Source of the DNA: Mycoplasma sp. CAG:877
GTDB lineage: Bacteria; Bacillota_I; Bacilli_A; RF39; UBA660
Assembly: GCA_000433455.1 (NCBI GenBank)
Contig: HF992497.1
Span: 31,616-95,615, forward strand
Length of the DNA: 64,000 nucleotides
Reading direction: 5' to 3'
A program made the translations under genes and the position numbers. The notes beneath the pieces are model-generated. The model searched no databases and was not told the DNA's origin. It saw only the letters and a list, made by a program, of their open reading frames with translations. This document shows, piece by piece, positions 43,525 through 51,982 of this stretch. Each line of letters opens with the position of its first letter. Position 1 is the stretch's first letter.

Positions 43525-43909
43525 TTATACCTCCACTAACACTAGCAAATTTAATAGGTTGAATGACTTTTAAATCATCATAAATAGAAACAATATAGTC
43601 CTGGGCAACACCAGTTTTAGGATATTTAGCCTCTATAATATAATCAGTAGACATAATATCAGAAGCTGACTCAACCTCTTTTTTTACCTCCTTAGTAGGC
43701 AAATTAATATTATCAATTATCCCACTAGAATCAGTAACCCCATTAAAAAAAACAACTCTTTTACCATCTATTTCCTTATAAACTTTTACCTCAACATCTT
43801 CTAAAGGAAAAGCCTGATTAGCAGTATAAACCTGTATTCTTAAAAGTCCAGAACCAGGATTATTCTTCAAATAATCAGCATGTTTTTCACTATTAAAATA
43901 TTCTTCCAT
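43517..43909 (-). CDS. SleC pro-region encoded as a separate gene
   Basis: 130 residues corresponding to the N-terminal pro-part of SleC zymogens: GLLRIQVYTANQAFPLEDVEVKVYK (about 20-45) and DSSGIIDNINLPTKEV look like a carboxypeptidase-regulatory-like beta fold, and DYIVSIYDDLKVIQPIKF near the end resembles the strand before the zymogen cleavage site. Its stop lies 8 nt inside the next gene, which starts where mature SleC would. No clear ribosome binding site before ATG 43909. It may act as an intermolecular inhibitor or chaperone of the enzyme. Confidence 0.75.
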   Translation of the reverse strand: MEEYFNSEKHADYLKNNPGSGLLRIQVYTANQAFPLEDVEVKVYKEIDGKRVVFFNGVTDSSGIIDNINLPTKEVKKEVESASDIMSTDYIIEAKYPKTGVAQDYIVSIYDDLKVIQPIKFASVSGGINE

Positions 43910-43998
43910 AATAAAACAAAATAATATATTTAAAAAGTAGTAAGAGAGAATACCAAAAAACTAAGTAAATATATTATTACCTTTCATAATATTTCTCT

Positions 43999-44829
43999 CT
44001 AAATAATTAACTCCTGACCTATACTCAAATTATTACTAGTTAAATTATTCTTACTCTTTATAGAATTTACTGTCGTATTAAACATTTTAGCAATACTATA
44101 CAAACTATCTCCTCTCTTAACTACATACACACTACCACTACTAGGTATTTTTAACTCTTGACCTATACTTAAATTATTACTAGTAAGATTATTAAGACTC
44201 TTAATTTCAGATACTGACGTATTATATTTTCTTGCTATAGAATATAGATTATCTCCAGCTTTAACAACATAAACTATATAATCCTCATCTTCCACTAAGT
44301 CCTCACCAAAGCACTCCTCAACAACTTCCTCTTTAGTATTATCATCAAGCATCAATACTTGTCCAATACTTAAAGTATTAGAACTAAGTTTATTATCAGA
44401 TTTTATCTTATCAACTGTCGTACCATACTTTTGAGCTATTGAATATAAACTGTCTCCTGCTTTTACAGTATACATAATAAAATTAGGTTTAGTCGTATTA
44501 TCAGTATCATCCATATAACAAGGAATCTTTAATTTTTGACCAATACTTAAATTATTACTAGTCAAATTATTATATCTTTTTATAGCATCTACACTACTAT
44601 TATATTCCCTAGCAATACTATATAAACTATCTCCCTTCTTAACAGTATAAACAACGCACTCTGAAGGATTGCTATCACTATTAGCAGAAACTATTAATAC
44701 CTGTCCTATAGATAAATTATCACTACTTAAATTATTTAATTCACGTAATCTCTGCATACTAGTATTAAACTGTCTAGATATGCCATACAAAGTATCACCC
44801 TTTTGAACCACATAAGTATTATTATTCAT
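43999..44829 (-). CDS. Five-LysM-repeat protein, probable spore coat or cortex-associated
   Basis: 276 residues consisting almost entirely of five LysM modules (about residues 3-47, 59-103, 119-163, 185-229 and 233-276), each with YxVxxGDxLYxIAxxxN and NNLxSNNLSIGQxLxI. No signal peptide, no catalytic domain. Start ATG 44829 behind AAGGAG. Proteins of this build coat spores through peptidoglycan binding (SafA, SpoVID type LysM) in spore formers; placement next to SleC and YabG supports this, but the exact role is inferred. Repeats 2-5 are very alike, suggesting recent duplication. Confidence 0.82.
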   Translation of the reverse strand: MNNNTYVVQKGDTLYGISRQFNTSMQRLRELNNLSSDNLSIGQVLIVSANSDSNPSECVVYTVKKGDSLYSIAREYNSSVDAIKRYNNLTSNNLSIGQKLKIPCYMDDTDNTTKPNFIMYTVKAGDSLYSIAQKYGTTVDKIKSDNKLSSNTLSIGQVLMLDDNTKEEVVEECFGEDLVEDEDYIVYVVKAGDNLYSIARKYNTSVSEIKSLNNLTSNNLSIGQELKIPSSGSVYVVKRGDSLYSIAKMFNTTVNSIKSKNNLTSNNLSIGQELII

Positions 44830-44898
44830 ACATACTCCTTTCATTAATATATATGAAAAAAGTACCAAAACTTTAACAATATTCCTCTAAAAGAACAA

Positions 44899-44953
44899 AA
44901 GTAGCTTAATCTACTTAAGAAAACAAAAAAAGAATGATATAAAATCATTCCCT
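44899..44953 (-). terminator. Two tandem terminator-like hairpins before the LysM gene
   Basis: GAATGAT/ATCATTC (44932-44950) with seven T residues, then AAGTAG/CTACTT (44899-44916) with a weaker T tract, both on the minus strand. They end the Asn-rich gene unit. Confidence 0.75.
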
Positions 44954-44969
44954 ATAAAAATAAACAACA

Positions 44970-45553
44970 TCAAATTTTCTTAATTATTGCTACCAAAAGA
45001 ATAAATATAGAAAATAAACAATAAAGTATACAAGTAGTTAAAACTATATGATAAGTATTTGCATCTCCTAAAGCTCCAAAAATTGAGTAGAAAACACCAA
45101 ACCTTATAAAAAATGGTACACCAATCAAAATATTTAGAATTGCTAAAACAAAAAAACAGTACTCTTAGTAGATCTTTTATTACTATTATCTTTAACACTA
45201 ACATTATTAGAATTATTATTAAACAGAGCATTAGAATTAACCCCTAAACAATTACTAGGAATACCATTTACATTATTAATTAAAGAATTAGTAGTTGAAT
45301 TGGTATTTTGATTAGTATTTAAATTTATATTAGGGTTATTATTCAAATTATTAGGCATAACATTTAAATTATTATTATAAATAGCATTAGTATTAGGATT
45401 ACCATATGAATCAGCACTTAGATTAGGATTAACATTTAAATTACTACCTAAAGAACTAGTATTTAAACCATCACTAGATATACCATCATTAACTGAATTT
45501 CCAGAACCTACACTAAAACTATTATTTACCTGATTATCAAAATTATTATTCAT
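44970..45553 (-). pseudogene. Asn-rich membrane protein interrupted by a one-base shift in a T7 run
   Basis: Residues 1-130 are extremely Asn/Ser-rich (runs such as NLNVNPNLSADSYGNPNTN), then NKRSTKSTVF. At 45150-45160 the minus strand reads GTT TTT TTG TTT TAG and stops. One more T, or a -1 slip, continues into a frame with two hydrophobic segments (VFFVLAILNILIGVPFF and IVLTTCILYCLFSIFILLVA) ending at TGA 44970, a coherent membrane C-terminus of about 60 residues. Total length is 584 nt, i.e. one base short of a whole frame. The T UUU UUG heptamer is a canonical -1 slippery site. Either sequencing error, mutation, or programmed slippage. The function is unknown; it lies between rsmA and spore genes. 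Confidence 0.65.
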
Positions 45554-45567
45554 TATTCTAAGCCCTA

Positions 45568-46371
45568 TTATTCTTTATATAAAGCATTTGTTAAGTCTAC
45601 AAAAACTTCCACCCCTAAATCTTCTGCTCTTGTATTCAAATTAAATCCATGTTTTATTAAGACTTCTTCTACTATACTTAAATCATATTTTTTTAAATTA
45701 TTTCTAATAGTCTTTCTCTTAAACTGAAAACTATTTCTAACTATTGTCTCAAAAAAGTCTAAATCACACACTTCTTCTCTATCAGTTCTCTCCTCAAAAG
45801 ATACAACTACACTATCAACATTTGGTACAGGTACAAACATACCTCTAGAAACATAGAACTCTTTTTTTACCCTAAAATAATATTGTAACAGTACAGAAAT
45901 AGATCCATAGTCCTTTGAACCAGGACCAGTCGTAAACCTAACTCCAACTTCTTTTTGTACCATCATAACTATCTTCTTAAAATGTAATTTACTACTAATT
46001 AATTTAAGAATAATAGGTGTTGTAATATAATATGGAACATTACTAACAAAATACAAATTTTCATAACTATAATTGTCTACATCATTACATAAATCAGAAT
46101 TTAAAAAGTCTTGGAACAATACTCTAACGTTATTACAGTCATAAAGCCTACTAGCAAGTTCATCTTCTAAATCAGAATCTATCTCATAAGCCAAAACATT
46201 AGTTGCTACCTTAGAAAGTTCCCTAGTCATAATAGCACCACCTGGTCCAACTTCAATAACCAAAGACTCACCATCAATATTAGCAGCATCAACTATTCTT
46301 CTAACTACGTTAACATCTTTTAAAAAGTTCTGTCCAAATTTCTTTTTAAATTTTACATCATACTTTTCCAA
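45568..46371 (-). CDS. rsmA: 16S rRNA dimethyladenosine transferase RsmA (KsgA)
   Basis: Dimethylates A1518 and A1519 of 16S rRNA late in 30S assembly. 267 residues. KFKKKFGQNFLKD at the N-terminus, SAM-binding VIEVGPGGAIMT (about 36-47), and the catalytic FVSNVPYYIT (about 110-119). TTG 46371 is preferred: GGCGGTGATAGG lies immediately upstream and gives a normal-length N-terminus; another TTG at 46389 has no good site. In B. subtilis it follows rnmV, which is absent here. Confidence 0.94.
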   Translation of the reverse strand: MEKYDVKFKKKFGQNFLKDVNVVRRIVDAANIDGESLVIEVGPGGAIMTRELSKVATNVLAYEIDSDLEDELASRLYDCNNVRVLFQDFLNSDLCNDVDNYSYENLYFVSNVPYYITTPIILKLISSKLHFKKIVMMVQKEVGVRFTTGPGSKDYGSISVLLQYYFRVKKEFYVSRGMFVPVPNVDSVVVSFEERTDREEVCDLDFFETIVRNSFQFKRKTIRNNLKKYDLSIVEEVLIKHGFNLNTRAEDLGVEVFVDLTNALYKE

Positions 46372-46393
46372 CCTATCACCGCCATGCAAATTA

Positions 46394-47050
46394 TTATATA
46401 ATTTCTAATTCCTCTTCTTCAACTATATTTTTATCTTTTTTTCTAAATAACTTTAAAATATCAAAAACAATTATCGCTAAAGCCGGAACAACAATACCAA
46501 ATAAAAACCCATACGAAGTAGTTAAAAATCTTCTAACTTTACCAAGTTGTGGTATTTTCAAAATAACTTTTCCATATACTCTACCTTCCTCAACTATAGA
46601 AGGATCCATAACACTATTATTATCTCCCTTAGTCCTAAACAAATACTTACCAGAACTAGTCTTTTCTTTACCAACAATTCTATGTGTAACAGTAAGACCA
46701 GGATAAGAAGGATCAATGGAAGAAAAGGTAATTATATCTCCAATTTCTAATTTAGAACCATTCTCTCTTTTAACTACAATAGCATCATCTATTTTTATAG
46801 TAGGAACCATACTAGGCGATACAATTACATAGGCATCAAACAAAGGAAGCTTTCCATTACCATGTCTAATATTATAAAGTAAATCCACAAAGTACACTGT
46901 CATAAAAAGACCAAATACTATAAAGAAAACAAAAATAGCATACAAAAATGCCTGAGTCACAAAATGAAAAATATACTTAACTTTTCCAAAGAAACTCATA
47001 TCATCTTGAAACTGTGAATTTTCTCTTACTCTAATATCACGAATCTTCAT
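46394..47050 (-). CDS. SipW-type (ER-type) signal peptidase I
   Basis: Membrane signal peptidase of the SipW/SPC18 class, which uses a Ser-His rather than Ser-Lys pair. 218 residues. TM1 about 28-55, then VSPSMVPTIKIDDAIVVKR with the catalytic Ser, TVTHRIVGKE with the catalytic His, and TKGDNNSVMDP with the conserved Asp. A second TM at about 183-203 and a short acidic tail follow. GGAGGCAATGTC precedes ATG 47050. It sits just downstream of three paralogous genes whose N-termini look like its substrates, and 22 nt before rsmA. Confidence 0.88.
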   Translation of the reverse strand: MKIRDIRVRENSQFQDDMSFFGKVKYIFHFVTQAFLYAIFVFFIVFGLFMTVYFVDLLYNIRHGNGKLPLFDAYVIVSPSMVPTIKIDDAIVVKRENGSKLEIGDIITFSSIDPSYPGLTVTHRIVGKEKTSSGKYLFRTKGDNNSVMDPSIVEEGRVYGKVILKIPQLGKVRRFLTTSYGFLFGIVVPALAIIVFDILKLFRKKDKNIVEEEELEII

Positions 47051-47117
47051 GACATTGCCTCCTAATCTAAATCAATTATAATACGTAATAAACATAAAAA
47101 GCTATATTTTTATCCAC

Positions 47118-47142
47118 AAAAAAGAACGCTTTACACGTTCTT
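47118..47142 (-). terminator. Terminator after the third paralog
   Basis: Minus strand AAGAACG/CGTTCTT stem with a 7-nt loop and T run, between the third paralog and the signal peptidase gene. Confidence 0.82.
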
Positions 47143-47148
47143 ACAAGC

Positions 47149-47724
47149 TTACGAATATATATTAACTCTAGTTTTAAACTCTTTTGGAGAACTACCAATA
47201 ACTGTATCTTCACTAATCCACATTCTAAGTCTAAAGCATTCACTCATTTCTTTATCATCAGAAGAATCATTACTAAATGCTCCATAATATAAAATCATAC
47301 TCCCATCAGGAGTCAAACTACTATTCCAATCAGCAATAAAACTACTAGGGATCTTAGTAATATCAGTAGAAACATAACCATTAGAATTTAACTTTTCCAA
47401 ATATATCCTAACTTCCCCATCATCTAAATTATTATCAGATAAAATTTTTTCTAAAGCTACTTCATATCTAACAATAGAATTTTTCTCTACCGTAGCCAAA
47501 GTACAAAAATCAAATACTTTATTACTTAAAATACCCTCACTATCACTCATAGGTAAAGTATTATTCATATCAATTCCCATATTAGAACTATCCGTAACTA
47601 TTCTGACTTTATTAGTAGAAATATCACTTACTGTAATAGCATATGATACCCCAACAACCGCAACAATTAATAAAGCTATTCCTATTATTACTAACAAAAT
47701 TTGCTTCGACAACGAATTATCCAT
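47149..47724 (-). CDS. Paralog 3: secreted or membrane-anchored protein of a SipW-associated trio
   Basis: 191 residues. N-terminal hydrophobic helix (about 8-30) ending in VGVSYAITVSD, which resembles a SipW-type cleavage region (after SYA). The shared trio motifs are NTLPMSDSEG (about 54-63), RYEVALE, VRIYLEKL, SMILYYG and CFRLRMWISED (about 162-172). It appears all-beta after the helix. Only this paralog has several Cys (FCTLATVEKN and SECFRL). No known domain recognised; similar in layout to TasA/camelysin-like substrates of SipW, but without clear sequence identity to them. Confidence 0.7.
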   Translation of the reverse strand: MDNSLSKQILLVIIGIALLIVAVVGVSYAITVSDISTNKVRIVTDSSNMGIDMNNTLPMSDSEGILSNKVFDFCTLATVEKNSIVRYEVALEKILSDNNLDDGEVRIYLEKLNSNGYVSTDITKIPSSFIADWNSSLTPDGSMILYYGAFSNDSSDDKEMSECFRLRMWISEDTVIGSSPKEFKTRVNIYS

Positions 47725-47750
47725 AAGACACTCTCTTCTATATATAATTA

Positions 47751-48353
47751 CTATTCTGCATGACCATAAACATCTACATTAACAGAAATTGTATAAACAG
47801 TATTAGGTACAGTAACCGTTTTTTCATCCATCCATACACGTAACCTATAATTATCATTAGAATTATTAACTACTTTATTTTTAAATAAAACCATAGCTCC
47901 TTTAGGAGTACCAAAACTACTACTTTTACTAAGTGGTTTAAATGTAGTTGGAACTAAAACCTTACTATAAGAACCACTTTCTTGTTTTTCTAAATATACT
48001 TTTAAATTACTTAAATCAACATTAGTTTCATCTTCATTAACTGAAATTGCCACCTCATATGATACCTCATCAGAATCTTCCATCTTAGTATCAACAATAA
48101 AATCATAATAAGTACCAGCTTCATTAAAATTCATACCAACACTATCAGTAACTGGTATTAAATTAGTAATTTTAAAATTAGTACTATCAGAATAATTCAT
48201 AGTAATAACCCCAGCATTATAATCTTTCTTATCATCATTATCTTTGCTTTTAAAGAAAAGTCCAAATGCTAATACTACTATTAAAACAACAATAATACTT
48301 ATCAATAATATTAATAATAAAACTTTCTTTGAAACACTTTTTTTATTTTCCAT
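47751..48353 (-). CDS. Paralog 2: secreted or membrane-anchored protein of a SipW-associated trio
   Basis: 200 residues. Lys-rich start then a long hydrophobic helix (about 10-34), a charged spacer (KSKDNDDKKDYN) and the trio motifs: NLIPVTDSVG (about 62-71), SYEVAISV, LKVYLEKQ, AMVLFKN and NYRLRVWMDEK (about 168-178). A beta-rich domain is expected. It lies 26 nt before paralog 3. Weak ribosome binding site. The function is not known. Confidence 0.7.
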   Translation of the reverse strand: MENKKSVSKKVLLLILLISIIVVLIVVLAFGLFFKSKDNDDKKDYNAGVITMNYSDSTNFKITNLIPVTDSVGMNFNEAGTYYDFIVDTKMEDSDEVSYEVAISVNEDETNVDLSNLKVYLEKQESGSYSKVLVPTTFKPLSKSSSFGTPKGAMVLFKNKVVNNSNDNYRLRVWMDEKTVTVPNTVYTISVNVDVYGHAE

Positions 48354-48405
48354 AACTTCTACTACAATTACAAAAGAATCTTTCTTTTGAACATTCCCTT
48401 TCTAC

Positions 48406-48981
48406 TCATACTTTTTTAACTAAAATAGTACCTGAAAAACTTCTATCAGAATCATTTAATACATAATTATCAGCAAGCCAAACTCTAAGTTTAAACTTTT
48501 GAATTTCTTCTCCTTTAATACTACCAGAGTATATAATTTTTCCATTAGCTTGACTATTAGAAACATTTAAACTTTTATACGCTGGTACTGAATTCTTAGA
48601 ATAATATTCAAATGGATTATTATTCCCATCGGTTAAATAAATCTTAATAAAACCAGGATTAATCTGCATATCAGTATTAGTATTAATTAAATATATTTCA
48701 TAATTAACTTCAGTATTTTTTTTACCCACACCCTTAACTGAAAAACTAACCTCATCTATTATTCCAGTTTTAGCATCAAGGCTTTTACCACTTATATCTG
48801 TTAATGGTAATTTATTTTCTATAGTAACGGTATTTCTATCACCAATAAAAGAAACATTATTAGAATTCACTTTATACAAAATATTTGGTATTAAACAAAC
48901 TAAACCACATGATAATATAATTGCTGCAAGTAAAATATAAACACTTTTATCAGCAAATTTTGAATTTGAAATCACACTCAT
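48406..48981 (-). CDS. Paralog 1: secreted or membrane-anchored protein of a SipW-associated trio
   Basis: 191 residues. Hydrophobic helix at about 13-36, then the trio motifs: NKLPLTDISG (about 55-64), NYEIYLI, IKIYLTDG, KIIYSGS and KFKLRVWLADN (about 161-171). No Cys in the mature part. A TTGAAT-17-TTATAA promoter-like pair lies at 49002-49030 at the end of tatD. Divergent from the other two outside the shared motifs, so the duplication is old. Confidence 0.7.
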   Translation of the reverse strand: MSVISNSKFADKSVYILLAAIILSCGLVCLIPNILYKVNSNNVSFIGDRNTVTIENKLPLTDISGKSLDAKTGIIDEVSFSVKGVGKKNTEVNYEIYLINTNTDMQINPGFIKIYLTDGNNNPFEYYSKNSVPAYKSLNVSNSQANGKIIYSGSIKGEEIQKFKLRVWLADNYVLNDSDRSFSGTILVKKV

Positions 48982-49021
48982 ATCATCAACCCTTACTATA
49001 CTTATAAGATTATCATAAAGA

Positions 49022-49774
49022 TTAATTCAAGTCAAACAAATTACAAGCATTCAAAGTAGTTTGATCTGCCACTTTTTCTAAAGAAACATTTAATATATCA
49101 GCTACCTTTTCAGCAATAATTGGTATATACTTAGAACTATTTTGTTGTCCTCTATAAGGCACAGGTGCTAAATAAGGAGCATCAGTTTCTAAAACTATAT
49201 TACTAAGTCCAACATGTTTAACTACCTTATATAAATTACTATTTTTAAAAGTAACTACTCCTCCAATACCAAGTTTATATCCCATCTTAATATAAATATC
49301 AGCAGTTTCTACACTACCAGAAAAACAATGTATAACACCAGTAACATTATATTTTTTCAAAGTATTAATTGTATCATTAACCGCATCTCTACTATGAATA
49401 ACAACAGGCAAATTAACTTCTTCAGCCATTTTTAGTTGTTTTTCAAATAAATCAATTTGTTCCAAATAATCATCTTTTCCATAATGATAATCCAAACCAA
49501 TCTCCCCTACACCAACAACTCTATCTAATTTTAACAATTTTTTTAACTCTTCTAAGTCACAATCATTAACCTTAGAAACCTCAGAAGGATGAAAACCAAG
49601 TGTTAAATAAACAGAATCATATTTATTAAGTAATGAAACTGCCTCTTTAAAGTCCCCAATCTCACAAGCAGAAACAATAATCTTACTAACACCAGAATCA
49701 ATATTATTCTTTATAACTAAATCAATATCATCATAATCTTTAATAGATAAATGACAATGAGTATCAACAAACAT
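49022..49774 (-). CDS. tatD: TatD-family metal-dependent deoxyribonuclease
   Basis: Amidohydrolase-fold DNase, about 250 residues (YabD in B. subtilis, in the same place after metG). FVDTHCHL (residues 2-9) provides metal-binding His, GVGEIGLDYHY the Glu, LPVVIHSRDA and GVIHCFSGS further His, and LETDAPYLAPVPYRGQ the terminal Asp. Start ATG 49774 behind AGGAGGTA; the upstream in-frame stretch is rejected. Confidence 0.94.
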   Translation of the reverse strand: MFVDTHCHLSIKDYDDIDLVIKNNIDSGVSKIIVSACEIGDFKEAVSLLNKYDSVYLTLGFHPSEVSKVNDCDLEELKKLLKLDRVVGVGEIGLDYHYGKDDYLEQIDLFEKQLKMAEEVNLPVVIHSRDAVNDTINTLKKYNVTGVIHCFSGSVETADIYIKMGYKLGIGGVVTFKNSNLYKVVKHVGLSNIVLETDAPYLAPVPYRGQQNSSKYIPIIAEKVADILNVSLEKVADQTTLNACNLFDLN

Positions 49775-49865
49775 AAAATACCTCCTACATAATCTATTTA
49801 TAATAATACCACAAATTACTCCAAATAAAAAATTCATCTCTCTAAAAGAAATGAACTTCATATAA

Positions 49866-50027
49866 CTAATGGTATTTTCTCCACCTATGTATTTTTAAAC
49901 TTAAATATGAATGTAACATAAATAGAAAATAAACTATATCTATAATATTCCATTCTAACAAAATATTAACTACTAAAATAAGTAAAAATAAAATAAAGCA
50001 CAAATCACCACAAATATCTTTTTTCAT
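49866..50027 (-). CDS. Small membrane protein, 53 residues
   Basis: ATG 50027 follows GGAGAGTATC, a good ribosome binding site, and the frame runs to TAG at 49866. The peptide starts MKKDICGDLCF, has one long or two short hydrophobic segments (about 9-24 and 28-42) and a basic end (HRWRKYH). Nothing recognisable. It explains most of the 400-nt gap between tatD and metG. Confidence 0.55.
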   Translation of the reverse strand: MKKDICGDLCFILFLLILVVNILLEWNIIDIVYFLFMLHSYLSLKIHRWRKYH

Positions 50028-50082
50028 GATACTCTCCTGTCAAATATATTTGTACTACTAAACTAAATACACTATATCACAA

Positions 50083-50115
50083 AAAAAGAAAAAATATTTG
50101 AATATTCTTTCTTTT
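50083..50115 (-). terminator. Weak terminator-like element after metG
   Basis: An AT-only stem around AAAGAATATT/AATATTTTTT with following T-rich tract on the minus strand. Weak energy. Confidence 0.45.
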
Positions 50116-50174
50116 TTCTTCTACTAGACACTAGTATTTACATTTACAAATATAACTTTAAAATAATACTTCTC

Positions 50175-51710
50175 CTAAACTTCTTCTAAAAATTTTTCTT
50201 TATCTATTCTTTGGAATAATACCTCTGGAGTAGTTAATTCATATTTATTATCTTCTATATAATTAAACTCTTCTCTAGTATTATTAATTTGCTTTAATAT
50301 TTTTTCATTTGTTTCTGGCATAAATGGTTGTAACAATATAGCACAAACTCTAATAGACTCTAATAAATTATAAATAACAGTTTCAAGTCTATCCTTACTA
50401 GCCTCATCTTTTGCTAAAATCCAAGGAGTAGTATCATCTATATACTTATTACTTGCACGTAATACATTAAAGATTTCTGTAATAGCATCACTAGTTTGAT
50501 ATCCATTCATCTTTTCTTCTACTTTTCTATTTAACTCATTAATACTATTAATAAATGGTTTATCTACTTCTTCTACTACATTCTTATTAGTAACTTTTCC
50601 TTCAAAGTACTTATTTCCCATTGAAATAGTTCTTTGTACTAAATTACCTAATACATTTGCTAAATCACTATTAACCTTTTCTATAACTAATTCATAAGTA
50701 ATATTTCCATCATTAGCAAAAGGAATTTCATGTAATAAGTAATATCTAATAGCATCTACACCAAATTTCTCTACTAATTCATCAGCATAAATTACATTGC
50801 CTTTAGATTTACTCATCTTATCATTATTCATTAATAACCAAGGATGTCCATATATTTGTTTAGGTATTTCTAATCCTAATGACCATAAGAAACAAGGCCA
50901 ATAAATAGAATGGAATCTAACTATATCTTTACCAATTATATGTATATCAGCAGGCCATAGTTTTTTAAATTGTTCAGTTGAACCATCAACATCATAACCA
51001 GTATTAGTAATATAATTAGTTAAAGCATCTAACCATACATAGATAACATGTGCATCATCAAATGTAACTGGAATTCCCCATTTAAAAGATGTTCTAGATA
51101 CACATAAATCTTGTAATCCAGGTTTAATAAAATTATTTAACATTTCATTTTTTCTAGAAACTGGTAATATGAAGTCTGGATGTTCTTCTATATATTGTTC
51201 TAGTTTTTTCTGATATTTACTTAATCTAAAGAAATATGCTTCTTCTCTAGCCTCTTTTACTTCACGACCACAATCAGGACATTTTCCATCTACTAACTGT
51301 GATTCAGTCCAAAATGATTCACAAGGAGTACAATATAATCCTTTATATTCATCTTTATAAATATCACCATTATCATACATTTTTTTAAAGATATGTTGAA
51401 CCACTTCTTCATGATGTGGATCTGTTGTCCTAACAAACTTATTGTAACTTGTATTCATTAAATCCCAAATATCCTTAATTTGTTTAGCAACTCCATCTAC
51501 AAACTCTTGTGGTGAAACTTCAGCATCTCTGGCCTTTTCTTCAATTTTTATTCCATGTTCATCTGTACCAGTTTGAAAATATACATCAAAACCTCTTTGT
51601 CTTTTAAATCTAGCAATAGAATCAGCAAGAACTATTTCATATGTGTTACCTATATGTGGTTTTCCTGATGTATATGCTATTGCTGTTGAAATATAAAACT
51701 TTTTTCCCAT
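50175..51710 (-). CDS. metG: Methionyl-tRNA synthetase
   Basis: Class I synthetase, 511 residues. HIGH motif as GKPHIGNTYE (about 16-25), zinc knuckle CTPCESF and CPDCGRE, KMSKS motif as NNDKMSKSKGNVI. It lacks the C-terminal EMAP-like tRNA-binding domain that B. subtilis MetS carries. T-box upstream with AUG specifier. ATG 51710 behind AAAGGAGTG. Confidence 0.97.
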   Translation of the reverse strand: MGKKFYISTAIAYTSGKPHIGNTYEIVLADSIARFKRQRGFDVYFQTGTDEHGIKIEEKARDAEVSPQEFVDGVAKQIKDIWDLMNTSYNKFVRTTDPHHEEVVQHIFKKMYDNGDIYKDEYKGLYCTPCESFWTESQLVDGKCPDCGREVKEAREEAYFFRLSKYQKKLEQYIEEHPDFILPVSRKNEMLNNFIKPGLQDLCVSRTSFKWGIPVTFDDAHVIYVWLDALTNYITNTGYDVDGSTEQFKKLWPADIHIIGKDIVRFHSIYWPCFLWSLGLEIPKQIYGHPWLLMNNDKMSKSKGNVIYADELVEKFGVDAIRYYLLHEIPFANDGNITYELVIEKVNSDLANVLGNLVQRTISMGNKYFEGKVTNKNVVEEVDKPFINSINELNRKVEEKMNGYQTSDAITEIFNVLRASNKYIDDTTPWILAKDEASKDRLETVIYNLLESIRVCAILLQPFMPETNEKILKQINNTREEFNYIEDNKYELTTPEVLFQRIDKEKFLEEV

Positions 51711-51736
51711 AATATCACTCCTTTTCTAATATAGTA

Positions 51737-51978
51737 TTAATACCAAAAAAAAATTATTATAACAAAAGGACGAACTAACCCGCGGTACCACCTTTATTTA
51801 TAATAATCTTGATATTATACACTTAAATAGTTAACGCCTACATACGACCATACCTACATATCGATACAGTAGTTCAAAAGCCATACTTAATAACTAACTT
51901 ATCCTCTTTCACACCAACCAAGAGTTCTCTTTATAAATCAATGTTATTAAGCTCTTCATCACAACATTTGAGATATGG
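51737..51978 (-). promoter_or_regulatory. T-box leader of metG
   Basis: Minus strand shows the full T-box layout: stem I with AGAACTCTTGGTTGGTGTGAA, a specifier AUG (51882-51884) in GTATGGC, and the T-box core AAAGGTGGTACCGCGGGTT, followed by the complementary arm CGTCCTTTTGTTATAATAAT-like tract and T run acting as terminator. Confidence 0.92.
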
Positions 51979-51982
51979 ACAA

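Noticed and set aside
43999..44829. Repeats suggesting a CRISPR-like or tandem DNA array
   Set aside because: The repeats are in-frame LysM modules with diverged DNA and period of roughly 170-200 bases; no constant short repeat with variable spacers.
44980..45231. 83-codon minus-strand ORF rich in Phe, Leu and Tyr
   Set aside because: It is a third frame across the Asn-rich gene's C-terminal region. The frame one base away gives a more natural pair of membrane helices and ends at 44970, so this one is taken as a shadow.
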